This document shows, piece after piece, positions 6,384 through 13,368 of a stretch of DNA of 15,153 bases. The notes beneath the pieces were generated by a model. It saw only the letters and a list, made by a program, of their open reading frames with translations. It was not told the DNA's origin and searched no databases. The position numbers were made by a program, and so were the translations under genes. How positions within the stretch are numbered: position 1 is the first letter of the stretch; each line of letters starts with the position of its first letter. This DNA is from SLJM01 sp964415785 (GTDB taxonomy: Bacteria; Myxococcota_A; Bradymonadia; Bradymonadales; Bradymonadaceae): contig CAYQBU010000092.1 of NCBI GenBank assembly GCA_964415785.1, forward strand, positions 1 to 15,153, given 5' to 3'.

Positions 6384-7411
6384 TAGGCGGCGACGGTCTC
6401 GGATTCCTTCTCGCGTTCGTAGCCCTCGGCGATGAAGTGGTCGATTCGCTCCCAGTTATCGACGAGGAAGTCGCGGATACCATCTTCCGATCGGGGAACC
6501 TGAGAGGCGGGAATGCGCCAGATGCGGACCTCCATCGTGGCGTCTGTCATGTGGCCCTTGACGAGGTCAGACATGGCGCTGACGTCGTCGACACCTCGGT
6601 GGGCGATAAAGACCAGGTCGGCGTCTGGGGTCTCCTCGACGAGGCGCACGCCGCCTTCGCGGAGCGGTGGGAGCGTATTTTCCAGGCGCTCCACGATGGG
6701 CCCCATCTCCTCGTCGTCGGCAAATTTTTCGACCAGACGAGCCCGTTTTTCGGGCGTAAAACGCGTGCCCTCGGGATAGATCACGACGGCGTCATTGGGC
6801 TTGAGTTCCTTGCCAAGGGCGATGACCTTTTCGATCTCGAATTCGGGGTCCTTGCTGCCGCGCTGGACGAAGACGTTGGGAAAGCGCTGGGCGCAGTAGT
6901 CGAGAGCGGGGTCGGTGAGCAATTCAGACTTGATCACGTAGCGAAAATACTTGAGCTCCCGGACCACGGCGATGGGCAGCATGGTGTCCAGGGTGCTGGC
7001 ATGACGGGAGAAGACGATGGCGGGAGTGGTGTCCTCGAGTTCCTCGAGGCCCTGGATGGTCAGATCCACGGAGAAGATGCGGATCGTGCCCCAGAAAGCG
7101 CCGCGAGCCCACCATCGCTGGAGCTTACGGTTTTTGTGTTCGTAATCCTCGTCGCTGAGGCCGCAGTGGTGGCGAAACCAGAGCCATAAGGCGACCAGCA
7201 GCCCCGTGGACTCGAGGACGAAGAAATAATTAAAAAAGATCAGCGTACGACAGGTGGACAGCCGATTACGGGTCACCAGATCGTAGAGTCCAGTCAGGAG
7301 TAGTAGAGGCGCCAAGAGGATCGTGAGGGTGACGGCGAGAAAGTACCACAGCGACGTTGTGATCAGGCGCCGACGCCAGTTGATGTCCTTTGGGATTTCG
7401 TGAAGTTCCAT
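6383..7411 (-). CDS. PlsC-type 1-acylglycerol-3-phosphate acyltransferase family protein
   Basis: Members of this family transfer acyl chains to lysophosphatidic acid or similar acceptors at the inner membrane. The 342-aa product has two N-terminal hydrophobic segments (about 18-42 and 57-79). The acyltransferase domain follows, with the catalytic motif HASTLD (HX4D, His137 and Asp142) and the glycerophosphate-binding motif YPEGTR at 212-217. About 100 residues follow the core. It is longer than typical PlsC (about 240 aa) because of the membrane N-terminus, so the acceptor may differ. The start is ATG at 7411, 19 bp after the DUF309 stop; the frame is open upstream, but that part overlaps the DUF309 gene. 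The Shine-Dalgarno is weak. It is the third gene of an operon with the DUF309 and TMEM43-like genes. Confidence 0.9.
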   Translation of the reverse strand: MELHEIPKDINWRRRLITTSLWYFLAVTLTILLAPLLLLTGLYDLVTRNRLSTCRTLIFFNYFFVLESTGLLVALWLWFRHHCGLSDEDYEHKNRKLQRWWARGAFWGTIRIFSVDLTIQGLEELEDTTPAIVFSRHASTLDTMLPIAVVRELKYFRYVIKSELLTDPALDYCAQRFPNVFVQRGSKDPEFEIEKVIALGKELKPNDAVVIYPEGTRFTPEKRARLVEKFADDEEMGPIVERLENTLPPLREGGVRLVEETPDADLVFIAHRGVDDVSAMSDLVKGHMTDATMEVRIWRIPASQVPRSEDGIRDFLVDNWERIDHFIAEGYEREKESETVAA

Positions 7412-7430
7412 GCCGATTCCATAGCGGTGT

Positions 7431-7886
7431 TCAGGGGTCGTCGATGGGGCCGTTGAGCATCTCCTCGGCGGCGTGCCGGGAGACCTGGGCCAGTTGGGCT
7501 CGGAGTTCATCCAAGGAGTGACCCTGCTTCCAGCGGTGACAGGCGTCACTGGCTTCTCTCAATAGTTGGAGGAGCAATTGGGGGTCAACCTCAAGCGTGG
7601 GTGGTGGGGACCGGCGGGCGAGCTCGATGCGCTCCTGGGCGAAGTCGATGAGGCGCGTCATGCCGCGTTGCATCATGGCGTCAGAGCGACCCTCCACGGC
7701 CTGTTCGGGCTTGTAAAAGGAGGCACTCACCTGGATGAGGGCCTGGCAAAGATGACGCCCATGGCAGTGGGAGGGAAAACCCAGCCACACTTGTTCCCAA
7801 TATTCGTGGGCAATCCAGTACTTCTGTTGGCCAAAAGATTGCCAACCTCTGATCCAGGATTCGCCATTGTCTCGCACGTTCGTCAT
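7431..7886 (-). CDS. DUF309 family protein
   Basis: This 151-aa soluble helical protein has the DUF309 core: FGQQKYWIAHEYWEQVW at about 18-34, followed by LCQALIQVSASFYK at 46-59 and a Gly/Ala-containing segment. The AHExxExxW and QxLIQ patterns define the family, whose biochemical role is unknown to me. The start at 7886 lies 12 bp after the TMEM43-like stop, with GAGG just upstream. Its place between a TMEM43-like membrane protein and an acyltransferase suggests a link to membrane or lipid metabolism, but this is context only. Confidence 0.85.
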   Translation of the reverse strand: MTNVRDNGESWIRGWQSFGQQKYWIAHEYWEQVWLGFPSHCHGRHLCQALIQVSASFYKPEQAVEGRSDAMMQRGMTRLIDFAQERIELARRSPPPTLEVDPQLLLQLLREASDACHRWKQGHSLDELRAQLAQVSRHAAEEMLNGPIDDP

Positions 7887-7898
7887 CGTCAGTGGGCC

Positions 7899-9209
7899 TC
7901 ACCAGTGACCGTCATTGGTCGGGGGCTCTGGGACGTCAACGTCGTCAAAAGGGCGCGGCTCGTCACCGGCGGCTGACGTCTTGTCGTCGGCGGATTCTCG
8001 GCCATGGGGTTGTGCGGCCCGAGAGGGTTGGTCCACCGAAGGTTGCTCGTAGCGGTCTTCTTCTGTGGACGGGCTAAAGATAAGCCCAAAGTAGAGCAGC
8101 CCAATGATCAGGGCGGCCGAAGCGATCAATAACCAAAACTCGGTGGCCATTGGACCATGGAAGACAAGGCGTCCCAAGTGAAATCCGAAGATGAGCACCG
8201 CCAGGCCCATCAGGGCACCCAAAAGGAGATGAGAGAGCAAGGGAATTTGCAGGACCCGGGGAAGGTTTTGCGTCCAGCGGTAATCGCGGGAGAGGCTGAC
8301 GCCCACTAAGATCGCGAAGAGGGCAAAGAAGGCCAGATAACCAGTGAAGAATATGTCGCTATCATTGCTGCCCCGTTTATCGAGGGCATTGAGGGTGCTT
8401 TCCAGAAGTTGGTCGGGAGATTTCTCGCCCACACCAACGAGGGCATCGGCGTGGTCGTATCGAGGGTGGTCGGTGGGAGTGATCAGTTCGCCCTCGGATT
8501 GAAGGGCGATCATGCTGACCTTTTGGGAGGGAAGATAGCGAAGGAGGACCTTTTCGTCGCCCACCTGGCGATCGACCGCTGGGTTGAGGCCCACGATGAT
8601 GGCATCGCCCTCGATGCGCTTGAGAAGCTCCCGGGTTTCGGCGTCGATCTCGTCGATGAACGCCTCGTCGTACTCATCAAAACGCTCGGGGAGTCCGATA
8701 GCGCTGGCAAAGATGCTGGCATCGATGCGGTAGGGGCCCATGGTGGCCGAAGAGCCCTGAATGTCGGGGGAGATGAGTGTGGGGTCGGGATCACCGGTCT
8801 CGTCGGGGGTCAGAAGATAGGTTTTGCGTGACCATTGGAGTGCGCCGTCGTCCTGACCGAGAAAGTGACTCAGTCCCTGGGCCCAGGGTGTATCCTGAGA
8901 GGGAACCCACAGATAGCGTTGGACATCGCGCTCGATGGCCAGGGCTCTTTTTTCAAATGGGAAGACATCGTCTTTGAGTGTGGAGTCGGGGTGGGGTTGG
9001 CCGACAATGTGAACGATTTGCCCATCCAGTTGAGGGTCGACCGTGTCCGGTGAGGCTGGCTGAGCTTCCTCGACCATGTGTTGCCACTCGAGATGATCGT
9101 TAGATAAAGAGACAAAGCCCCCAAAGGCCGAGAACCCTAGGACGATGAGAATACCCAGGACGGGATGGTTGCGGTGCCTGGATAAATAGTTGTGTCTGTT
9201 CAGCTTCAT
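7899..9209 (-). CDS. TMEM43/LUMA-family membrane protein
   Basis: The 436-aa protein has one N-terminal transmembrane segment (about 16-34), a large extracytoplasmic region (about 35-285), then three hydrophobic segments (about 287-305, 323-344 and 357-378) and a hydrophilic acidic tail. The block LDGQIVHIVG at 61-70, followed by the ERDVQRYLWVP region near 93-103, matches the TMEM43 domain, where a short extracytoplasmic repeat of this kind precedes the membrane bundle. The eukaryotic relative lies in ER and inner nuclear membranes; the bacterial role is not known. AAGGG 7 nt upstream supports the ATG at 9209. It heads an operon with DUF309 and PlsC-type genes. Its start is only 36 bp from the TIR element, so its promoter must lie within or beyond the repeat, or in that short gap. 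Confidence 0.85.
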   Translation of the reverse strand: MKLNRHNYLSRHRNHPVLGILIVLGFSAFGGFVSLSNDHLEWQHMVEEAQPASPDTVDPQLDGQIVHIVGQPHPDSTLKDDVFPFEKRALAIERDVQRYLWVPSQDTPWAQGLSHFLGQDDGALQWSRKTYLLTPDETGDPDPTLISPDIQGSSATMGPYRIDASIFASAIGLPERFDEYDEAFIDEIDAETRELLKRIEGDAIIVGLNPAVDRQVGDEKVLLRYLPSQKVSMIALQSEGELITPTDHPRYDHADALVGVGEKSPDQLLESTLNALDKRGSNDSDIFFTGYLAFFALFAILVGVSLSRDYRWTQNLPRVLQIPLLSHLLLGALMGLAVLIFGFHLGRLVFHGPMATEFWLLIASAALIIGLLYFGLIFSPSTEEDRYEQPSVDQPSRAAQPHGRESADDKTSAAGDEPRPFDDVDVPEPPTNDGHW

Positions 9210-9326
9210 GGGCTAGCCCTTAAACTCAAGTACCGGACGTGCGCTCTAGCCCGGATTATTCACGACTCGCTTACTGCGGCTCACCAGAGCCCAGATACCT
9301 GTATCTCGCTCCGCGACGATGCTCTG

Positions 9327-9356
9327 CACCCCAAGAGTATTCGGTCGCTTCGCTCC
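9327..9356. repeat. Internal direct repeat, copy 1, inside the TIR element
   Basis: It starts with the 13-mer CACCCCAAGAGTA (9327-9339) and ends with CTTCGCTCC (9348-9356). The same two blocks recur 104 and 99 bp downstream, so the element interior looks partly duplicated. Confidence 0.6.
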
Positions 9357-9430
9357 CAGCACATCGCCTGTGGGGCTTTTCAATGCCCGGAATCGGGTGC
9401 GATTTTGGCCTCTGAACTCTGATTTTGCCT

Positions 9431-9455
9431 CACCCCAAGAGTACTTCTTCGCTCC
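9431..9455. repeat. Internal direct repeat, copy 2, inside the TIR element
   Basis: CACCCCAAGAGTA (9431-9443) is followed by CTTCGCTCC (9447-9455), matching copy 1 with a 5-bp shorter spacer. It lies next to the right terminal repeat. Confidence 0.6.
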
Positions 9456-9602
9456 GCTCAGGGCGCGTCACGACGGTCTCATGAATAATCCGGGTTAGGG
9501 GTAAAATTGATCATTCACTCTAATCGAGGAGTATGGGAAGAAGAAAGGCGCTGGTGATGGGATTTGATGGTTTGCGTCCGAAAAACAAACAAAGGGCTGG
9601 AC

Positions 9603-10739
9603 ATGAGTTCGATTCTCAAGTTGCAAAAACATGCCGGGTGGCGATGGACGATGGGGGGGCTGGTGATGGTGTTGTGGCTTGGCCTGGGGTGTGCTTCGTC
9701 GAGCACTCAGGAGAGGGCCGAAACTCAGGGGCCCCATGAAGAGGAGATGGAGACCTTTCGGAGTAGCGATGAGGATCTTCCAGAGATCGAGATTTGCTTC
9801 GATGCGCCCCTGCCCGAAGGGCTTGAAGAGCAGGGGTTTGAGGGGCGGGGGGCGAGGATGTCATCGTCGATGACGCCGCGCCATGCGGCCAGCGATACCA
9901 TGACCACCCCTGGTCTATCGGTGGTCCTCGATGCCGAGTTTTCCTACGGACCGATGATCAAAGATCTGGAGCATCAAGAGGTGGAGATCTGGATCGATGA
10001 CTGCGGCGATGAAATGCGTCTGCTGGCTCGAGGGGCGACCGACGACGATGGAGAAATTCATATCGCACTGGGGGCCAACGAGGTTCCGGACCTGGGTGAA
10101 TATCGGCTTCTGTTTCGCCTGACGGGCGATGGAACGAAAGCGGAGTCCACCCTGAGGGTGTATCCCCGGGGAACGAAGATCGTCGTCTTTGATATCGATG
10201 GGACACTGACCACCGGCCATCGGACGACGGCGGCCGATTTTTTCGCCGATGTGGGGCGTGTTTTTGGGCTCTCATCGTATGCCCCATCGCTTCGACCAGG
10301 GGCGCCTGAGGTGACACGAAAGAGGGTACACGACCAGGGATATGTGGCCGTCTACATTACGGGGCGACCCTTCTGGATGACCGAGCGCACGCGGATATGG
10401 ATGCAATATTATGGGTTCGCCCGAGGGCATATGCGAACGACGAGTGGGTGGGGAGAATGGTTTCCGTCGCAAGGCGGTGTCGGAGAGTATAAGCTCGACT
10501 ATCTGCGTGTGTTGAGGGATCGGGGGTTTGAAATTGCTGCGTTTTATGGCAACGCCGAAACCGATCGCTGGGCCTACCAGTTGGCGGGAGGATATCCCGG
10601 CGAAATGTTTTTTGTCGGTGGCATTGAAGACGATGGGCTCACCCATCTGGGCGAGGGGTATCTCAAGCATATTCAGAAATTAAAGAAGGTGCAGACCCGG
10701 GCCAACCAACCCTTTCGGTATCCATCGGGCATGGAATAA
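9603..10739 (+). CDS. Lipin/LNS2-like HAD phosphatase domain lipoprotein
   Basis: The 378-aa product starts with a lipoprotein signal (hydrophobic 18-28, lipobox LGLGC with Cys30) and an acidic linker. A beta-rich, Ig-like region (about 103-188) includes TDDDGEIHIAL and a GEYRLLFRLTGDGT strand. The C-terminal HAD domain (about 190-345) shows motif I FDIDGTLT (Asp197 and Asp199), motif II YITGRP (Thr253), motif III Lys297 and motif IV YGNAETD (317-321 region). This arrangement resembles the LNS2/lipin-type phosphatidate phosphatase-like domain also found in bacterial App1-like proteins. Lipidation places it outside the cytoplasm, unusual for lipin relatives. The substrate may be a phospholipid, but this is inference. 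AAAGGG 6 nt upstream supports ATG at 9603 over TTG at 9564. The next gene follows 12 bp later. Confidence 0.85.
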   Translation: MSSILKLQKHAGWRWTMGGLVMVLWLGLGCASSSTQERAETQGPHEEEMETFRSSDEDLPEIEICFDAPLPEGLEEQGFEGRGARMSSSMTPRHAASDTMTTPGLSVVLDAEFSYGPMIKDLEHQEVEIWIDDCGDEMRLLARGATDDDGEIHIALGANEVPDLGEYRLLFRLTGDGTKAESTLRVYPRGTKIVVFDIDGTLTTGHRTTAADFFADVGRVFGLSSYAPSLRPGAPEVTRKRVHDQGYVAVYITGRPFWMTERTRIWMQYYGFARGHMRTTSGWGEWFPSQGGVGEYKLDYLRVLRDRGFEIAAFYGNAETDRWAYQLAGGYPGEMFFVGGIEDDGLTHLGEGYLKHIQKLKKVQTRANQPFRYPSGME

Positions 10740-10751
10740 GGAGTCGATGAG

Positions 10752-11384
10752 ATGATGCGCAGGATCACAGGGCTGTGGATCGTTGTGTTGATGATGGCGG
10801 CTCAGACGGCGTGGGCGATGCAGGGCGAAGGGACACCGCCTCGTGGAGAGGCCTCGGAGTTTGGGCTTCAGTGGCGGGTGGGACTGAGCCTGGATCACGC
10901 GCCATCCTCACCGCGCTTTTATGGAATGGGGGCCCAGAGCGAGTTGAGCGTGACCTATGGCGCGCGGACGGCGGTGGGGGTGAGGGCGGAAAGCATCGGG
11001 ATGCTGGGCTTTGGCCTCACCGACGATATTTCAGTGGGCGCCCGGGGGTTGGGTGGGGTGTTGTTGAAAGGGGAATGGGTGGCCGTCAACCCCGGTACTT
11101 CCCTCAATCGAATACGCCAGGATAGGCTGCAGGTGGTGCTCGGCCTGTCTACCGGCTTTTATCGAATTGGTACCGTCAGTGGCTCGGTGAGTCGTGATGT
11201 CAGTGAGGAGCGCCACGATGGGGTGAGCGCCATGGCCATTGGCGGCCGCTCCTTCGGCATTGCCCCCCAGGTCGGCCTGCAGCGAGACCGAGTTCGAGTC
11301 AGTCTTATCAGCCACTGGCTCTTTCACTCCGAGGCGAGCACGGAGCCCCTGATCGGGCTGGAGGCTTCGATTCGATTATTGTGA
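10752..11384 (+). CDS. Exported hypothetical protein, possibly a small beta-barrel
   Basis: I do not recognise this 210-aa protein. It has a Sec signal peptide (residues 1-22, hydrophobic core WIVVLMMAAQTAWA, likely cleavage after AWA). The mature part has alternating hydrophobic and polar stretches and Gly-rich turns (GLQWRVGLSLD, VVLGLSTGFYRIG, PLIGLEASIRLL). The C-terminus ends in a hydrophobic strand, as in small outer-membrane barrels, although without a terminal Phe. It begins 12 bp after the lipin-like lipoprotein gene, so the two are probably cotranscribed. The ATG pair at 10752/10755 is preceded by GGAG close upstream. Confidence 0.7.
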   Translation: MMRRITGLWIVVLMMAAQTAWAMQGEGTPPRGEASEFGLQWRVGLSLDHAPSSPRFYGMGAQSELSVTYGARTAVGVRAESIGMLGFGLTDDISVGARGLGGVLLKGEWVAVNPGTSLNRIRQDRLQVVLGLSTGFYRIGTVSGSVSRDVSEERHDGVSAMAIGGRSFGIAPQVGLQRDRVRVSLISHWLFHSEASTEPLIGLEASIRLL

Positions 11385-11420
11385 TCTTTCGTGAGGCCAT
11401 GGCGGTATCGTCGGCTCCGC

Positions 11421-11449
11421 TTGAAGGGGGCGAGATAGCCAGTTAAAGT
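11421..11449 (+). promoter_or_regulatory. Candidate promoter of the large lipoprotein gene
   Basis: TTGAAG (11421-11426) and TAAAGT (11444-11449) are spaced by 17 bp, each matching four of six consensus bases, 56 bp upstream of the lipoprotein ATG. It is the best match in the 120-bp gap between the two genes. The call is by consensus only. Confidence 0.4.
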
Positions 11450-11504
11450 AGGGGTAAGACTATTGTCCACAGCGATGGCAGCCCTCAGTTAAGGAACACC
11501 CCCC

Positions 11505-13181
11505 ATGAACCGACGACCACTTTTGGGAATATCGAAATTCTGGAGGCTCAGTGTTGCCATCGTATTTGTGGGGAGTCTGGCGGTTGGGGTGGGATGCTCC
11601 GACGATGAGGTGACGTCGGGCAATGGGGGTGAAAACGGGTCGTCGAATCAAAATAACCAGGGCGATCCAAACCAGGGCGGCAATGGCGGCGAGAACAATA
11701 ACCAGTCGCCGTCGAATCAAAATAACCAGGGCGATCCCAATCAGGGGTCCAATAACAACAATAATACAGGGCCGAGTTGCGACAATCTGGAATGCGATCT
11801 CGTCGATTGCCCTCCGGGCGAAGGGGTGACGACGCTGTCGGGCACGGTTTATGGGCCGTCCGGTGATTTCCCGTTGCCCAACGCCACGGTCTATATCCCC
11901 AACTCGGAGCTCGAACCGGTGGAGAGTGGGGTGTCCTGTCAGCGCTGTGATGAAATGGTCAGTGGCGATCCCTTGGCCCAGACCGACACCAATGCCCTGG
12001 GTGAGTTTACGCTAGAGAACGTCCCGGCCGGCGAGGAAGTTCCATTGGTGATCCAGACCGGGAAATGGCGGCGACAGATAGAGGTTCCGGTTATCAACGC
12101 CTGCGAAGACAATACCTTCGATGATCCGGAGGTGACTCGACTTCCCCGAAATCAGGACGAGGGAGAGATCCCGCGTGTCGCCGTGGCCACCGGGCAATAT
12201 GACGCCCTGCAGTGTTTGCTCTACCAGATCGGGCTAGACGAAGATGAGTTCAGCTCCGATCCGAACTCCGATGCGAGCATTACGATCTTGAAAGGCACGG
12301 GAAATTCAGCGACCAGTGAATTTTCGCCCGGGTTTAGTGACGGCGGAGAATTCGTCGATATTCGAAGTTGGTGGGATAACCTGGCGAATCTGGAGGACAA
12401 GGATATCGTGATGTATTCCTGCGATAATGTCTCGCCGTTGGCCAGCCCTTATAATCAGCCCCCGCAGGAGGCGCGAGAAGCACTGCAAGACTTCGCCGAT
12501 CAGGGGGGGCGCGTCTTCTTGACCGATCTCCAGAGGGAGTTTTTGGAGAGTGGGACCTCCGATTTTCAGTCCGTTACGGGATGGTCCAGCCAGACCCTTC
12601 AGGGTCAGTTGATCGCTCAGATCGATACGTCTTTTCCCGAGGGGCAGGCTCTGAGGGAGTGGTTGGAGTTGGTGGGGGGATCGGATGGAACGGGCCAGAT
12701 CGAGTTGTTTGAAATCTGGAATAATATGGGAGATCTGAACACGGACCTTGGACAGCGATGGATCTTCTCCGGACAGGGCAATCATTATATTGACTTCAAT
12801 ACCCCGGTGGGCTCCGATGAGGATTCGCAGTGTGGCCGGGTGGTCTATAGCGACTTGCACGTTACCGCCGGTGGAGGTTCCAGCTCGAGCGCAAGTTTTC
12901 CCGATGGCTGCTCCACCGATGGGTTGACGGGCCAGGAGCAAGCGCTGATCTACCTATTCTTTGACCTGTCCGGTTGCGTGGTCCCAGAATGCACCCCCAT
13001 TAGCTGCGATGAGGTCGAGGACCAGTGCGGTGTGCACTCCGATGGATGTGGAGGAAGTATTGACTGCGGCAATTGCGATTGCCGAAACGTTGGTGAGTCC
13101 TGTACGAGCAATGGGGAATGCTGCACCTCGGCGTGTGCCATTGACTCAGGAAGCGATGAAGGGATCTGCATACCGCAATAA
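11505..13181 (+). CDS. Large lipoprotein with carboxypeptidase-regulatory-like and Cys-rich C-terminal regions
   Basis: The 558-aa protein has a lipoprotein signal (hydrophobic 14-30, Cys31 after VGVG) and a low-complexity Asn/Gly/Gln/Ser linker (about 32-92) with two in-frame copies of NQNNQGDPNQG. A beta-sandwich region follows (about 108-205; LSGTVYGPSG ... NALGEFTLENVPAG), resembling carboxypeptidase-regulatory-like folds that typically display repeats or adhesive domains on the surface. A mixed region (about 220-490) contains a Rossmann-like GGRVFLTDL strand near 345. The last 69 residues (490-558) hold 13 cysteines, in the CTPISC ... DGCGGSIDCGNC style known from myxobacterial surface lipoproteins. 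AAGGA 10 nt upstream supports the start. The gene is followed by a good terminator, so it appears monocistronic. Function is not known; cell-surface display is inferred. Confidence 0.85.
   Translation: MNRRPLLGISKFWRLSVAIVFVGSLAVGVGCSDDEVTSGNGGENGSSNQNNQGDPNQGGNGGENNNQSPSNQNNQGDPNQGSNNNNNTGPSCDNLECDLVDCPPGEGVTTLSGTVYGPSGDFPLPNATVYIPNSELEPVESGVSCQRCDEMVSGDPLAQTDTNALGEFTLENVPAGEEVPLVIQTGKWRRQIEVPVINACEDNTFDDPEVTRLPRNQDEGEIPRVAVATGQYDALQCLLYQIGLDEDEFSSDPNSDASITILKGTGNSATSEFSPGFSDGGEFVDIRSWWDNLANLEDKDIVMYSCDNVSPLASPYNQPPQEAREALQDFADQGGRVFLTDLQREFLESGTSDFQSVTGWSSQTLQGQLIAQIDTSFPEGQALREWLELVGGSDGTGQIELFEIWNNMGDLNTDLGQRWIFSGQGNHYIDFNTPVGSDEDSQCGRVVYSDLHVTAGGGSSSSASFPDGCSTDGLTGQEQALIYLFFDLSGCVVPECTPISCDEVEDQCGVHSDGCGGSIDCGNCDCRNVGESCTSNGECCTSACAIDSGSDEGICIPQ
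11641..11668. repeat. 28-bp direct repeat, copy 1, in the lipoprotein linker
   Basis: A 28-bp block starting CGTCGAATCAAAATAACC recurs at 11710-11737 with a 69-bp period (23 codons), so the reading frame is kept. It encodes the NQNNQGDPNQ unit of the linker. Identity at DNA level, beyond protein level, suggests a recent in-frame duplication or slippage. Confidence 0.75.
11710..11737. repeat. 28-bp direct repeat, copy 2, in the lipoprotein linker
   Basis: This is the second identical copy of the block at 11641-11668, 69 bp downstream and in the same reading frame. Downstream the sequence diverges into an AAC/AAT-rich run encoding poly-Asn. Confidence 0.75.
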
Positions 13182-13212
13182 GGCAGCGGATCTATTTCCA
13201 CTGAGAGAAGAG

Positions 13213-13245
13213 AGCGTCGCCACCGAGGAGGGGGCGGCGCTTTTT
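13213..13245 (+). terminator. Rho-independent terminator after the lipoprotein gene
   Basis: AGCGTCGCC (13213-13221) pairs with GGCGGCGCT (13233-13241) over 9 bp with one T-G mismatch, across an 11-nt loop, followed by a T-run to 13245. It lies 31 bp downstream of the lipoprotein stop codon and points the right way to end that transcript. Confidence 0.75.
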
Positions 13246-13271
13246 GGCTGGAAGGAACATCAGAGGGACGC

Positions 13272-13299
13272 TTCAAAATTGTGAGAAAAGGTGTATAAC
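13272..13299 (+). promoter_or_regulatory. Candidate promoter of the epimerase-SDR unit
   Basis: TTCAAA (13272-13277, four of six) and TATAAC (13294-13299, five of six) are separated by 16 bp, 69 bp upstream of the epimerase ATG and just after the lipoprotein terminator. The placement between a terminator and a new gene makes it plausible; it is a consensus match only. Confidence 0.45.
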
Positions 13300-13368
13300 T
13301 GGAGGCATAAGGCTGGTTAGTGAGTGCTTACAATTGTGTTGATGGAAGTGATCAACGGCGAGGATGCG

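Larger units (their letters stand above)
9246..9498. mobile_element. 253-bp MITE-like element with 20-bp terminal inverted repeats
   Basis: The left end, CTAGCCCGGATTATTCACGA (9246-9265), and the reverse complement of the right end (9479-9498) match at 18 of 20 positions. There is no transposase ORF inside, and no obvious target-site duplication flanks it (GCGCT on the left, GGGTA on the right). The interior holds two related sub-blocks, each starting CACCCCAAGAGTA. Any movement would need a transposase in trans. It separates two divergent transcription units and lies in both promoter regions. A second, collapsed copy lies at 4168-4209. The call rests on TIR symmetry seen by eye; the family is not named because I cannot search it. 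Confidence 0.7.

Noticed and set aside
6376..6385. CCCGGGTTAG resembling the right end of the TIR element
   Set aside because: Only about 9 bases match and they overlap the acyltransferase stop codon; chance is likely in GC-rich DNA.
6275..7189. 304-aa plus-strand ORF opposite the acyltransferase gene
   Set aside because: It lies antisense to a clear PlsC-type gene with intact motifs; its translation has no recognisable domain, and it starts inside the methyltransferase gene.
9192..9422. 76-aa ORF within the TIR element
   Set aside because: It starts in the TMEM43 gene on the other strand, has no Shine-Dalgarno and resembles no transposase.
9533..9739. 68-aa ORF with a GAGGAG site just upstream of ATG at 9533
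   Set aside because: The ribosome site is only 2-4 nt away and most of the ORF overlaps the signal-peptide region of the lipin-like gene in another frame; a leader peptide is possible but unsupported.
12306..12941. 211-aa minus-strand ORF inside the large lipoprotein gene
   Set aside because: It is antisense to a continuous lipoprotein gene with a signal peptide and Cys-rich tail, and has no motif of its own.
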